A stretch of DNA of 64,000 bases from CAYLLE01 sp964384485 (GCA_964384485.1 CAYLLE010000001.1:1-64000), one strand, 5' to 3'. Numbered from the stretch's first letter, positions 45,370 through 54,323 are shown. Notes: a model not told the origin generated them from the sequence alone. A program made the numbers and translations.

Positions 45370-46302
45370 TTGAGTAATATAATAATAGAAGTAAACCATG
45401 CGTATAAATCATACGGTTCCCTGCGGGCAGTGAATGATTTGACCTTCCAGGTTAGGGAAGGGACGTGTTTCAGCCTGCTTGGTCCAAACGGCGCGGGGAA
45501 AACCAGTATGATGAAAGTACTCTACGGCAAAGCAAAACCGGATAACCGGAAAGAAATGGAATTGCAGGTCTTCGGATTTGATCCGAGACATCAGGAGCTG
45601 CAGATAAAATCCGTCTCCGGAGTAGTTCCTCAGGAGGACAGCCTTGATCAGGAACTAAACGTAAAACAAAACCTGAATATTTATGCCAATTTTTTTAATT
45701 TATCAAAGGCGAGCCGGCAGAAGAGGATTGATTATCTCCTTGACTTTATGGAGCTGTCAGAAAAAAAGAAGGTCAAAATAAAAGAACTGTCAGGAGGAAT
45801 GAAGCGGCGCCTCGTGATCGCAAGGGCTTTGCTGAATCAGCCGCGGCTTCTCTTTCTCGATGAACCCACCACAGGCTTGGACCCCCAGGTAAGACAGCTC
45901 ATTTGGGATAAACTAAGGAGTCTGAAAAAAGAGGGGGTTTCAATTTTACTGACTACCCACTATATGGATGAGGCCTTTCAGCTGTCGGATGAACTTATTA
46001 TCATGGATAAAGGAAAGAATGTCCTCCAGGGAAATCCGAGAAAACTCCTCTCCACGGATATAGAACCCCACGTCCTGGAACTCATTAAACCAGAATTTGC
46101 GTCTGAAGTCGAAAAAAAAGCGAACGGGAAACCTCTTCGAAAGGAAGCATCCCAGGAACGGGTTTTATACTACAGCGGTGATGTAGCAGTGCTCCAGCGG
46201 ATGAGCGAAGGATTAGACTTCGGCGATTATCACCTCCGCCCGGTTAATCTAGAGGACCTTTTTCTAAAGGCTACAGGAAGGAAACTACATGAACAGCAGT
46301 AA
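45370..46302 (+). CDS. ABC transporter ATP-binding protein (NodI/DrrA-like)
   Basis: ATPase subunit of an ABC-2 type exporter, 310 residues, cytosolic face of the membrane. Walker A is GPNGAGKT (near 38-45), the Q-loop Gln is in VVPQEDSLD, the signature is LSGGMKRR, Walker B is LLFLDEPTTGLD and the switch His is in LLTTHYMDEAF. The start codon is TTG with GGGAGG just upstream. The permease gene overlaps its 3' end by 14 nt. By family, the pair exports a lipid, oligosaccharide or drug-like molecule. Confidence 0.94.
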   Translation: MSNIIIEVNHAYKSYGSLRAVNDLTFQVREGTCFSLLGPNGAGKTSMMKVLYGKAKPDNRKEMELQVFGFDPRHQELQIKSVSGVVPQEDSLDQELNVKQNLNIYANFFNLSKASRQKRIDYLLDFMELSEKKKVKIKELSGGMKRRLVIARALLNQPRLLFLDEPTTGLDPQVRQLIWDKLRSLKKEGVSILLTTHYMDEAFQLSDELIIMDKGKNVLQGNPRKLLSTDIEPHVLELIKPEFASEVEKKANGKPLRKEASQERVLYYSGDVAVLQRMSEGLDFGDYHLRPVNLEDLFLKATGRKLHEQQ

Positions 46303-47113
46303 CCCAACAGCGGAAAAAAAAGGAGGCGGAGTAATAACTGTCGGGTATTACCCCCGTTTCTTCAGCAGAATATTCAGCGTTTGGTTCCGGCATGTCAGGG
46401 TTTACTCTCAGAACCTGCTGAGCAACGGACTCCCTCCGTTTCTAGAGCCCCTTATTTTCCTTGCCGGTATCGGGCTGGGGCTGGGGCGGTACATACAGAA
46501 CATGAACGGTATCCCCTATTTGGAGTACCTTGCCTCCGGTTTATTAGTAACTGCCGCAATGTACACCTCTGTGTTTGAATGCTCCTTCGGAACTTTTATC
46601 CGGCTGGAATTCGATAAAGTGTATGACGGTATGCTTTCCGCGCCGATAACCGCGGGAAATCTCATGGTCGGCGAAATCCTTTGGGCGGGCACAAAAGGAC
46701 TCTTTTTCACTTTTGCCGTGGTTATAATTGTGGCGGCATTCCGGATCTTACCGGTGACCGCGGTACTGCCCACGCCTCTGGTGGGATTTCTGACAGGGAT
46801 CATGTTCGCGAGTATGTCCCTTTTGGTGACGTCATTTGTCAACAACATTAATCATTTTAATTTTTATGTTTCCGGACTTATTTCTCCCATGTTTTTCTTC
46901 TCCGGAGTCGCCTTTCCTATAGAAAATCTTCCCCAGTCCCTTGTCTGGGTCGCGGAAGCGCTGCCGTTAACACACGCTGTTAGACTTGCCCGGGCGTTCA
47001 GTCTCAATCAGCTTGCCCCTGTACATCTATGGGATCTTCTTTATATTATAGCCTTTTCCTTTATCATCGGTGCAGCTGCAATTTGGCGGCTTAAAAGAAG
47101 GCTTATAGATTGA
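46289..47113 (+). CDS. ABC-2 type transporter permease (NodJ-like)
   Basis: Membrane subunit of 274 residues with six predicted helices, the usual ABC-2 plan. Signatures are EYLASGLLVTAAMYTSVFE, the Glu/Phe-rich region FIRLEFDKVYDGMLSAPI, and the C-terminal FFFSGVAFPIENLPQSL and LPLTHAVRLARAF, which match the NodJ/DrrB group. It overlaps the ATPase gene. MgtC follows 19 nt later, probably on the same transcript. Confidence 0.92.
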   Translation: MNSSNPTAEKKGGGVITVGYYPRFFSRIFSVWFRHVRVYSQNLLSNGLPPFLEPLIFLAGIGLGLGRYIQNMNGIPYLEYLASGLLVTAAMYTSVFECSFGTFIRLEFDKVYDGMLSAPITAGNLMVGEILWAGTKGLFFTFAVVIIVAAFRILPVTAVLPTPLVGFLTGIMFASMSLLVTSFVNNINHFNFYVSGLISPMFFFSGVAFPIENLPQSLVWVAEALPLTHAVRLARAFSLNQLAPVHLWDLLYIIAFSFIIGAAAIWRLKRRLID

Positions 47114-47132
47114 CTAACAGGAGGATAGCTTA

Positions 47133-47840
47133 ATGCAGTTTTTAGAATCACTTTCGGCAGGTGAAGTTGACCTTTCGGCGATTCTCCTAAAATTGGGGCT
47201 CGCCTTTTTACTTGGGGGTTTAACTGGTCTGGAACGGGAACTGAGTCACCAGCCGGCCGGCTTGCGGACCCACATCCTTATATCGACCGGCGCCTGTCTC
47301 CTGACGGTTCTGTCAATATTTATCGGTCAGGGAATGGAGGGGACATCTTCGGGTGATCCCGGGAGAATAGCATCCCAAATCGTATCCGGTATCGGATTTC
47401 TAGGAGCCGGAGCCATCATCAACTTCGGTGTTGATATCCGGGGACTCACTACCGCCGCGTCGGTGTGGTCCACCGCCGCTATTGGAATGGCCGTCGGAGG
47501 CGGTCTTTTTACAGCCGCGGCTATTGCTACAGGGATTATTCTGTTTGCCCTCATCATTCTTGAACAGCTTGAAAAAAAGATACTTCCGGATAAAAACCTT
47601 AAAATACTGACAGTAGAATGCGAAGGAAAAACAATCATTAAAGAGGAGATATACTCGGTCTTGAAAGATTTTAAAATAAAAGTCCGCAGCCTTAATATAA
47701 GGCAGCTCATAAAAGAGAATAAAACTGAATACAAAATGATCATCTATATCAATAGAGAAACTAATCTTGATGAGGTATACGCCAGGTTCCATTCGGAAAT
47801 CAAGAATATTACCCGGCTGGAAATTGTCCAGGAAGCTTAA
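47133..47840 (+). CDS. MgtC/SapB-family membrane protein
   Basis: Inner-membrane protein of 235 residues. The MgtC N-terminal domain has four to five helices with LGLAFLLGGLTGLERELSHQPAGLRTHIL, GIGFLGAGAIINFG and the VRGLTTAASVWSTAAIG-type block (here IRGLTTAASVWSTAAIGMAVG). A cytosolic ACT-like C-terminal domain covers about 150-235. In pathogens MgtC inhibits the F1F0 ATP synthase and aids low-Mg2+ survival; the role in free-living species is less clear. AGGAGG lies before the ATG. The stop overlaps the convergent MFS stop by 4 bp. Confidence 0.93.
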   Translation: MQFLESLSAGEVDLSAILLKLGLAFLLGGLTGLERELSHQPAGLRTHILISTGACLLTVLSIFIGQGMEGTSSGDPGRIASQIVSGIGFLGAGAIINFGVDIRGLTTAASVWSTAAIGMAVGGGLFTAAAIATGIILFALIILEQLEKKILPDKNLKILTVECEGKTIIKEEIYSVLKDFKIKVRSLNIRQLIKENKTEYKMIIYINRETNLDEVYARFHSEIKNITRLEIVQEA

Positions 47841-49063
47841 TGATTGAACATATGCCGGTCCCGGCGAAGTATATAGAGCAGATTTATTCCCAGACCTAAG
47901 GCTAAGACTATTCCCAGAAACAGGAAAATGGCGGGTATTCCCAGGTTGATAGAAATAAAGCTGCCGGCCATAGGCGCCAGAAACCAGCCCAGACTGCCAA
48001 CGGCCGTCTGTACGCCAAAAAGTTTTCCCCGCTTTCCGGGATCTGTCTGAATACTCAGGGAAGACTGAACAATCGGTTCGACCCCTCCGAGAAAGTAAGT
48101 TCCCGCAACATAAAGCAGAATAAAACTCCAAAGCCCCCTAGTAAAGAAAACCGGTATGTAGAACATCCCGCCGAGAAACATGAATAATACAATTAAGAGT
48201 GATTTTTGCTTCCGGTCTCCCAACCTGCTTAATGTAAGCCCTGCTAAAGCGGTTGCCAGCCCAACCGCTGCCGAAACGGAGCCGGTTATCGAAGAGGCTC
48301 CCCGGAGAGTACCCCGGATTTCCTGGATATACAGCGCGATGAAGGGATTCGCCATTGTACGGGTAAAACGGAGGATGAACAAACTGAAAAAGAGAATCAG
48401 AATCTCCGGACGCAAAAACATCCGGAGAGTATTGCGCAGCCGCTGCCGAAGAGCAGGTTTAACTCCCCCTCCCGATGCAGGGGGCGCTTCCGGCTTTTTG
48501 CTTTCGGTGATCAGAAACAGGACGAAGAAAAATCCTGCTAACAGCACAGAAGAACCTATCATAAAACTGGTACGGTAACCGACGAGTTCCGCCAGCAAAC
48601 CACCCACGAAAGGTCCCAAGGCGAGTCCGATAAAGGTGGAAGAGGAGAGGAATCCAAGCGCGAACGACTGCCTGTCCGAAGGTGTTTCCGCGGCCACCAG
48701 AGTAGCGGCAGCGGAAATAGTTCCGGTGAAAAGTCCCTGACAGATCCGGAGTACTACCACGGTCTGAACATTCCGGCTCAAACCTAACAGAAATATGATA
48801 ATGCTGCCGACCCCCATGGACCTGAGCATCATAAGTTTTCTGCCGAAACGGTCCGCCAGCCCTCCCCAGATCGGCGCCATTATACCCATCGCGAGGGCAG
48901 GGGCAGAGGAGATAATCCCGGTCCAGAACCGGACCCGTTCCGGATCGGTTATTCCAAGATCCTGAATGTAGTACGGCAGAAACGGAAGGGCGAATCCGAA
49001 ACCTGTTAAAGAGAGAATTTGAGCCACCCAAACCGTATATAAGTTCCGTTTCCAGATGTTCAT
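47837..49063 (-). CDS. MFS transporter, 12-helix
   Basis: Major facilitator superfamily carrier of 408 residues in the inner membrane. Motif A occurs in the loop after helix 2 (GGLADRFGRKLMML), with a second partial copy in the other half (LSRLGDRKQKS). The sequence resembles multidrug and amino-acid efflux carriers of the DHA1 group (GLALGPFVGGLLAELVGYR). The ATG overlaps the nucleosidase stop (ATGA). It is third in a PatB-like lyase, nucleosidase and MFS operon, so it may export a sulfur-pathway product. The substrate is unknown. Confidence 0.9.
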   Translation of the reverse strand: MNIWKRNLYTVWVAQILSLTGFGFALPFLPYYIQDLGITDPERVRFWTGIISSAPALAMGIMAPIWGGLADRFGRKLMMLRSMGVGSIIIFLLGLSRNVQTVVVLRICQGLFTGTISAAATLVAAETPSDRQSFALGFLSSSTFIGLALGPFVGGLLAELVGYRTSFMIGSSVLLAGFFFVLFLITESKKPEAPPASGGGVKPALRQRLRNTLRMFLRPEILILFFSLFILRFTRTMANPFIALYIQEIRGTLRGASSITGSVSAAVGLATALAGLTLSRLGDRKQKSLLIVLFMFLGGMFYIPVFFTRGLWSFILLYVAGTYFLGGVEPIVQSSLSIQTDPGKRGKLFGVQTAVGSLGWFLAPMAGSFISINLGIPAIFLFLGIVLALGLGINLLYILRRDRHMFNH

Positions 49064-49788
49064 GATTTATCACCGGTTTGAGTCAGAATGTGGGTTACGA
49101 GATTATAAGAATTATCCGAGGCGGACCTCATAATCTTGGAAAAATCTTTCCGCGCGTTTCTGTCGGCCCGGTCGGACACCGTTCTTGTCAGCAGGAAAGG
49201 TATACCATTGCTGAAGGCGACCAACCCGACCGCGGCTCCCTCCATCTCCACCGCGTCTCCCTCGAGATGCGACCTTAAAACCCGGCTGCTTTCGGAATCG
49301 GCAGCGAGAACAACAAAACGGTCACCGGTCAGTATCCTGCCGGTATGTACCGCGTGTTTCTTCAAGAAAGATTTTCCCCAGGGCGAGGTTTTTACCGACA
49401 AGGCCGCTTCTATTAATTCAGGATCGGATTTCAAAATCCGGATACCCGTAAACGGAATCTCCCCCAGCTCGAAGTTCATGGCAGTAACGTCCATGTCGTA
49501 CTGGAGTGTGTCATTCCCGATTATTATATCTCCGATCCCGTAACCGGGATTTAATGCTCCGGCCAATCCGGTAAAGATCACTGCATCCACGGGATAAGAA
49601 TCGATGATCCGCTGAGTAACCATGGCCGAAAGTACCTTACCCACTCCCGATTTTGCAAGAATCACTTCACGGCCCTTCAGTGTTCCCAGATATATTTCTC
49701 TTCCTTTCCAGGAATGTACTTTCCTGTTTACAAGATTCTTTTTAAATGTCTTGATTTCGCAGTCCAGCGCGCCCAATATGAGTATCAT
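49060..49788 (-). CDS. MTA/SAH nucleosidase-like nucleoside phosphorylase
   Basis: Cytosolic enzyme of the purine nucleoside phosphorylase/MTAN fold, 242 residues. Signatures are GALDCEIKTFKK at the start, SGVGKVLSAMVTQRII, FTGLAGALNPGYGIGDIIIG, and the ribose- and base-site region EMEGAAVG with the Asp of SDRADRNA. Relatives cleave the glycosidic bond of 5'-methylthioadenosine or S-adenosylhomocysteine, recycling sulfur. The ATG overlaps the upstream lyase gene stop. Adenosylhomocysteine, methylthioadenosine or futalosine are all possible substrates. Confidence 0.82.
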   Translation of the reverse strand: MILILGALDCEIKTFKKNLVNRKVHSWKGREIYLGTLKGREVILAKSGVGKVLSAMVTQRIIDSYPVDAVIFTGLAGALNPGYGIGDIIIGNDTLQYDMDVTAMNFELGEIPFTGIRILKSDPELIEAALSVKTSPWGKSFLKKHAVHTGRILTGDRFVVLAADSESSRVLRSHLEGDAVEMEGAAVGLVAFSNGIPFLLTRTVSDRADRNARKDFSKIMRSASDNSYNLVTHILTQTGDKS

Positions 49789-50945
49789 GTTTTCTTAAGC
49801 ACCTTCCGGACCCTTTCAAGTCCCTCTTCCAGAAGCGTTCGGGGGCAGGCTATGTTTAAACGCTGAAAGTTCTCACCGCCGGCACCGAAAGAGGCTCCGT
49901 CGCTCAAAAATACTTTTCCTTCTTTTAAGAGCAGTTTATTTACAGACCCGGATTCCGGACGGTACGCGGAAAAATCGATCCAGACGAGATAGGTTCCTTC
50001 CAGAGGATATACCCCCGCCTCCGGCAGCTCCTCCTTTAGATAATCATAAACAAACAGGTAATTTTTTTGGATATAATCCAGCACCGTTTCGAGCCACCTT
50101 TCCCCTGTCTTGTACGCGGCCTCGGCAGCAGTAACAGAGAGAAGATTAGGCACAGTCATCCCGGCTTTATCCCGCTCCTTTAAAAAACGGTTCCGGGTGT
50201 CAGTATCCGGAATGACCGTGAATCCTGTGGGAATTCCGGCGATATTGAATGTTTTATTCGGGGAAAGACAGATGATGACCGGTACATCTGACGGCACCCC
50301 GCACTTTAAAATAGGGGTATATTTATTTCCGGGCAAAATCAGGTCGGCGTGGATATCATCGCTCAGGATCAGAACGTTATGTTTTCTGCAGATAGAAAGC
50401 AGCTCTTCAAGTTCATCTTTTGTCCATACCCTGCCCACCGGGTTGTGGGGATTACAGAGGACAAGCATCTTTACTCCACGGTGAAATTTGAATTCCAAAT
50501 CCGCGAAGTCCATTCGGTAACCGTCAGATGACGGTACAAGGGGATTAATAATCAGTCGTCGTCCCAATTTTTCCGGCATCTGAAACAGGGGATAATACAC
50601 GGGAAGCTGAACCGCTATACTGTCTCCGGGAGAAGTAAATGCCTCTACGGCAATCTGAACAGAATCCAGCACACTCCCGGTCAAAAGCACATAATCCCGG
50701 TGTATACTCCAGTCGTCCCTTCGCAGACGCCAGTCTATAAAGGAGCTGAACAGACTTTCAGGAGGTAAGGTGTAACCGAATATCCCGTGATTTATCCGTT
50801 CGTTCAGCGCTTTTTTTACACCGGAAGGAGCAGGAAAATCCATATCCGCGACCCAGAAGGGAAGAACATATTCGTCTTTCGGGATGCTCCATTTCAAAGA
50901 ATTGGTCCCCTTCCGGCTGATAACATTATCTAAATCGAAATTCAT
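49785..50945 (-). CDS. PatB/MalY-type C-S lyase (cystathionine beta-lyase)
   Basis: PLP-dependent enzyme of 386 residues, cytosolic. The PatB N terminus (LDNVISRKGTNSLKW, then LPFWVADMDFPAP) identifies the family. The Schiff-base Lys is in CLSPNKTFNIAGI, the PLP-contacting Asp/Tyr region in ILSDDIHADLIL, and NPHNPVGRVW is the substrate loop. It cleaves cystathionine or related S-conjugates to homocysteine or thiols, ammonia and pyruvate. I chose ATG 50945; the longer open frame runs into the divergent epmA gene. TATAAT lies exactly 6 nt before the ATG, with no ribosome site. Confidence 0.92.
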   Translation of the reverse strand: MNFDLDNVISRKGTNSLKWSIPKDEYVLPFWVADMDFPAPSGVKKALNERINHGIFGYTLPPESLFSSFIDWRLRRDDWSIHRDYVLLTGSVLDSVQIAVEAFTSPGDSIAVQLPVYYPLFQMPEKLGRRLIINPLVPSSDGYRMDFADLEFKFHRGVKMLVLCNPHNPVGRVWTKDELEELLSICRKHNVLILSDDIHADLILPGNKYTPILKCGVPSDVPVIICLSPNKTFNIAGIPTGFTVIPDTDTRNRFLKERDKAGMTVPNLLSVTAAEAAYKTGERWLETVLDYIQKNYLFVYDYLKEELPEAGVYPLEGTYLVWIDFSAYRPESGSVNKLLLKEGKVFLSDGASFGAGGENFQRLNIACPRTLLEEGLERVRKVLKKT

Positions 50946-50951
50946 GGCGCC

Positions 50952-50957
50952 ATTATA
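50952..50957 (-). promoter_or_regulatory. -10 of the lyase operon, predicted leaderless
   Basis: Perfect TATAAT on the minus strand, six bases before ATG 50945. The -35 is poor. Confidence 0.55.
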
Positions 50958-51006
50958 GTCAATTCCCCCTTCACGGACCATAGTGTTTATAGTACTTTTT
51001 ATTTTC

Positions 51007-51948
51007 ATGAATGAAGATTTAATGATATTCAGAAGCCGCATTCTAAGAGAAACCCGTGATTTTTTTACCCGGAAAGGGTTCCTTGAAGTTGATACGCCTT
51101 TGCTTTCGCCGCAACTTATTCCCGAGGGACCTATTGCCCCGTTCCGGACTTCCTTTGATCCTCCATACGGCAAAAGCCGGAGTCTCTACCTTATTCCGTC
51201 GCCGGAATTGTGGATGAAGCGTATCTTGAGCAGGGGATCTCCAAGTATATTTCAAATCTGTAAGTCCTTCCGGAACGGTGAATCCCTGGGACGGCATCAC
51301 AATCCCGAATTTACAATGCTTGAATACTATGCTCTGCGCCATAATTATATGGATTCCATGAATCTGACGGAGGAATTTATTTCCGCCCTGGACGGTTCAT
51401 TTCCGGCGCCTTTCGACCGGATCAGTCTTCCTGATCTTTTCAGACGGACAACAGGCATAAATTTAGCGGAAGCACAGGATCTAACGTCCCTTCAGAACGA
51501 AGCCCGGGGTGCCGGAATTAAATTTCAGGAGGATGATTCATGGCCGGATATCTTTGACCGGATATTTGTTTCCCGTGTGGAACCCGCATTACCGGGAAAC
51601 AAGCCTGTTTTCTTATACGATTACCCTGCTAAGGTTCCGGTATTGGCAAAGGAAAAGTCGGGCACTCCTTGGTGTGAACGGTGGGAACTGTATTATAAAG
51701 GAATAGAAATAGCCAACTGCTATACGGAAGAAGATGATCCGGAAAGGGTAAAATCGTTTTATCTCCACGAATCGCGGAGAATGGGGAAAACGGGGGCACC
51801 TCCGGATAAAGGGTTTTTATCACTGTTCGAAACGCCTTTTCCGCCCTGTTCAGGGACCGCACTGGGAATGGACAGACTGATTATGGTATTATCCGGGATT
51901 TCAGATATCAAGGGGGTGATTTTTTTCCCTTTATCGGATATATTATAA
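51007..51948 (+). CDS. epmA: EF-P beta-lysine ligase (EpmA/PoxA/GenX)
   Basis: Truncated class II lysyl-tRNA synthetase-like enzyme that attaches (R)-beta-lysine to a lysine of elongation factor P. No anticodon-binding domain is present, as expected. Motif 2 region is FQICKSFRNGESLGRHHNPEFTMLEYYA. Motif 3 is GTALGMDRLIMVLSGI, and ELYYKGIEIANCYTE binds lysine. Length (313) is typical. I chose ATG 51007; an in-frame GTG at 50983 overlaps the divergent promoter. efp follows 86 nt downstream. EpmB, the lysine 2,3-aminomutase, is not in the window. Confidence 0.93.
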   Translation: MNEDLMIFRSRILRETRDFFTRKGFLEVDTPLLSPQLIPEGPIAPFRTSFDPPYGKSRSLYLIPSPELWMKRILSRGSPSIFQICKSFRNGESLGRHHNPEFTMLEYYALRHNYMDSMNLTEEFISALDGSFPAPFDRISLPDLFRRTTGINLAEAQDLTSLQNEARGAGIKFQEDDSWPDIFDRIFVSRVEPALPGNKPVFLYDYPAKVPVLAKEKSGTPWCERWELYYKGIEIANCYTEEDDPERVKSFYLHESRRMGKTGAPPDKGFLSLFETPFPPCSGTALGMDRLIMVLSGISDIKGVIFFPLSDIL

Positions 51949-52034
51949 GACTACACTATAGAAACGATAGATTAGATAGATAAGATAGTAGACGGCTTAA
52001 GTCTGCCGAAAAATCAAGAAAAGGGTACGAAAAT

Positions 52035-52601
52035 ATGATAAAAGCTGGTTCGATTGATAAAGGAATGTGTTTAATCATCAAAGATGAGCCATATCTCGTC
52101 ACAGAAAGGGAATTTGTAAATCCGGGTAAAGGCGCTGCATTTACCAAAGTTAAATTAAAGAACCTGAAGACCGGACTCGTTCTCAGAGAGACAATCAAAA
52201 CAAGCGACACAGTAGAAGAAGCGGATGTCTATGAACGCCAGGCACAATATCTCTATGCCGATGATCTTGGATTTCATTTTATGGACTCAGATAATTATGA
52301 ACAATTTATTGTTACCAAAGATGAGGGATTAGAAGACAAGGGGTTTTTTATAAAAGAAGGTGAAACGTATAAAATTCTGATGTGGGAAGAAAATCCGATT
52401 GATATAAAAGTTCCCCTAAAGATTGTTTTGGAAGTCACTGAAGCCGCTGACGCCATCAAAGGAGATACAGTTACCGGTGCCACAAAAACGGTAACCACCG
52501 AAACGGGTTTTAAAGTAAAAGTGCCGATTTTTATAAAAGAGGGTGAACGGGTCCTTGTTAATACAGAAAGCGGGGAGTACGTGGAAAGGGTCAACTCATA
52601 G
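52035..52601 (+). CDS. efp: Elongation factor P
   Basis: Ribosome-rescue factor that relieves stalling at polyproline stretches. The three-domain, 188-residue length is normal. The modifiable lysine is K32 in the NPGKGAAF loop, equivalent to K34 of E. coli EF-P, which EpmA beta-lysylates. Domain I covers about 1-62 (KVKLKNLKTGLVLRETIK), domain II about 65-128 and domain III about 132-188 (GATKTVTTETGFKVKVP). AAGGG precedes the ATG. Sitting just behind epmA, it supports a functional beta-lysylation pathway. Confidence 0.96.
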   Translation: MIKAGSIDKGMCLIIKDEPYLVTEREFVNPGKGAAFTKVKLKNLKTGLVLRETIKTSDTVEEADVYERQAQYLYADDLGFHFMDSDNYEQFIVTKDEGLEDKGFFIKEGETYKILMWEENPIDIKVPLKIVLEVTEAADAIKGDTVTGATKTVTTETGFKVKVPIFIKEGERVLVNTESGEYVERVNS

Positions 52602-52740
52602 AACGACTTAAGAAGGGAATAAGGCCATTATAGCAGGTGCCGGCTGTAACCCGGAGTAGTTTCTCCAGTCCCTCTTGGCCGACGCAAAATTTAAGAGCAG
52701 CGGCTCCATAAAAGAGCCGAACTTCTATTAGGAGAAGAGA
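52602..52740 (+). promoter_or_regulatory. Structured leader of the Rrf2 regulator gene
   Basis: A 139-nt gap that can fold. GGCCA (52623-52627) pairs with TGGCC (52676-52680). Inside, two mutually exclusive pairings exist: CCGG (52640-52643) with CCGG (52651-52654), or GGAG (52653-52656) with CTCC (52663-52666). A 6-bp hairpin CGGCTC/GAGCCG follows at 52701-52719. CTTCT (52722-52726) pairs with AGAAG (52733-52737), partly masking the ribosome site. No riboswitch class I know matches. Confidence 0.4.
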
Positions 52741-53172
52741 GTGAGAGTAACAACAAAAGGGCGTTACGCGTTAAGGGCAATTGTTGATTTGGCACTGACA
52801 GAACAGGACAAGCCGGTTCCTATAAAAGATATTGCGAAGCGCGAAGGTATATCTCCTGAATTCCTGGAACAAATTTTTTTCAAGCTGAAAAAGTCGGATA
52901 TAATACGTTCCGTTCGGGGACCCGGCGGCGGATTCAGCATAAACCAGGATCTTTCTAATATAACCATGAAAGACATCTTTGAAGCTGTAGGCGAAGAAGT
53001 TGCTTTAGCGCCGTGTCAGCAGACGAACGAAACGGAACCGGTATGCAACAGGGAAAAGGAATGTATTATGAAAGATTTGTGGTCCTCAATGACTGAACAT
53101 ATTGTTCAATACTTAAGCGGACTCGATTTAAAAACTATTGTGGAGATGAACCGGAAAACCAAGGTCTCTTAG
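52741..53172 (+). CDS. Rrf2-family Fe-S transcription regulator (IscR-like)
   Basis: A winged-helix regulator of 143 residues. The N-terminal DNA-binding domain starts with RVTTKGRYALRAIVDLAL, the classic Rrf2 opening, and the wing contains SVRGPGGGF. Three cysteines, C92, C102 and C108, with spacing x9 and x5, can ligate a [2Fe-2S] cluster as in IscR-type proteins. The start is GTG with AGGAG just upstream. Targets could be Fe-S assembly, cysteine or redox genes; none is adjacent. The stop overlaps the convergent mscS stop by 4 bp. Confidence 0.88.
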   Translation: MRVTTKGRYALRAIVDLALTEQDKPVPIKDIAKREGISPEFLEQIFFKLKKSDIIRSVRGPGGGFSINQDLSNITMKDIFEAVGEEVALAPCQQTNETEPVCNREKECIMKDLWSSMTEHIVQYLSGLDLKTIVEMNRKTKVS

Positions 53173-54323
53173 TTTTCTTCCGGCTCCTGTTCAGGAATCT
53201 GGTTCCGGGTACCTTTCATATGCACATCAACCTGCGGAAAAGGGATTTCAACCCGATTCTGTTTGAAACTCCGCCATATTTCCAGATTACACCAGCTTGA
53301 CGCGGCGTATTTGTCATTCACATCGGTAATCCACGTCCAAAGGGACATGGTAATACCTGAATCATCAAACGAAACAACCCGCACAACAATCTTTGAATTG
53401 GGCAAACGGAACGGATTTTCCTCGGCTACACCTTCCATCACCTCAATTACCCGATCTAAATCGGAGTTGTATGAAACCTGAACCATATTCTTAATGATGA
53501 TCCGCTTATCATTATACGAGTAATTATGCACCTGATTTTCAACGATATTCGAATTGGGAATGATTATGGTTTCGTTGGTAAGAGTATTGATGACCGTAGA
53601 TAACAGGCGGATCGTAATAACCGTGCCGTCAAGATCATTCACCAAAATCCGGTCACCTTCCTTGATAGGCCGGGTAACGATAATGACCAAACCGGCGAAA
53701 AAGTTCGCCACAACTCCCTGCAGACCAAAGCCGAGACCGACACCGAGAACTCCGAAGAGTACCGTAAGGGAAGAGACGTTGATGCCGATAACGGAAAGAC
53801 CGATTATGATTACGAGCCCGGTAACCAGATACCGGACGAGATTGAGGAGTGAAAATCGGCGGGACGGATCCAGATTTGAAGTTACCGGGGTGTTTTCCAG
53901 CACCCGTTTCGCGATTTTAGACAGCCACGTAGCAACATAGAAAACAGGTATTGTTAACAGGAGCGTGGTTACAGATATTTTGGTAGACCCGCTTTCATAA
54001 AACGGCTTGTTCAGGAAGGTGAACGCGTTACCGATATACGTAAACATTTCCGCTCCGAATAAACGGGCGGTGAGTATAATAAAAAGGACAATAAGGAGAA
54101 TCCTCAGGATTATTTTGGTCCACCGGTAGATGTTCCGCCTGCCCGCTTCTCCCATTTCCGCCTGATTCAGGAGCCGTTTTATCACCAGCAGAAACAGTTT
54201 ATAAAATACCAAAGCCGCTGCTGTAGGGAGTACCAGGGTAAGAAAAAGTTCAAGGACGGAAAAACTCAGCTGAGTCTCTCCTATTTCAATGGAGGAGCTT
54301 AAAAAATCAAATATTTCCTCCAT
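53169..54323 (-). CDS. MscS-family mechanosensitive channel
   Basis: Small-conductance mechanosensitive channel protein, 384 residues. About four N-terminal helices precede the pore helix with its Ala/Gly pattern (LTVLFGVLGVGLGFGLQGVVANFFAGLVI). The beta domain starts with RPIKEGDRILVNDLDGTV, and a C-terminal alpha/beta domain follows (VHMKGTRNQIPEQEPEEN end). It opens under hypo-osmotic shock. The ATG lies 2 nt after the pyrF-pyrE fusion gene stop and shares AAGGGATAA, so the two are co-transcribed. Confidence 0.94.
   Translation of the reverse strand: MEEIFDFLSSSIEIGETQLSFSVLELFLTLVLPTAAALVFYKLFLLVIKRLLNQAEMGEAGRRNIYRWTKIILRILLIVLFIILTARLFGAEMFTYIGNAFTFLNKPFYESGSTKISVTTLLLTIPVFYVATWLSKIAKRVLENTPVTSNLDPSRRFSLLNLVRYLVTGLVIIIGLSVIGINVSSLTVLFGVLGVGLGFGLQGVVANFFAGLVIIVTRPIKEGDRILVNDLDGTVITIRLLSTVINTLTNETIIIPNSNIVENQVHNYSYNDKRIIIKNMVQVSYNSDLDRVIEVMEGVAEENPFRLPNSKIVVRVVSFDDSGITMSLWTWITDVNDKYAASSWCNLEIWRSFKQNRVEIPFPQVDVHMKGTRNQIPEQEPEEN

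Noticed and set aside
50946..51173. N-terminal extension of the C-S lyase frame
   Set aside because: It runs across the divergent epmA start and both promoters, and the family N terminus begins at ATG 50945 right after a TATAAT.
51960..51990. GATA-rich tandem repeat before efp
   Set aside because: Only a few imperfect units of low-complexity sequence, with no sign of function.
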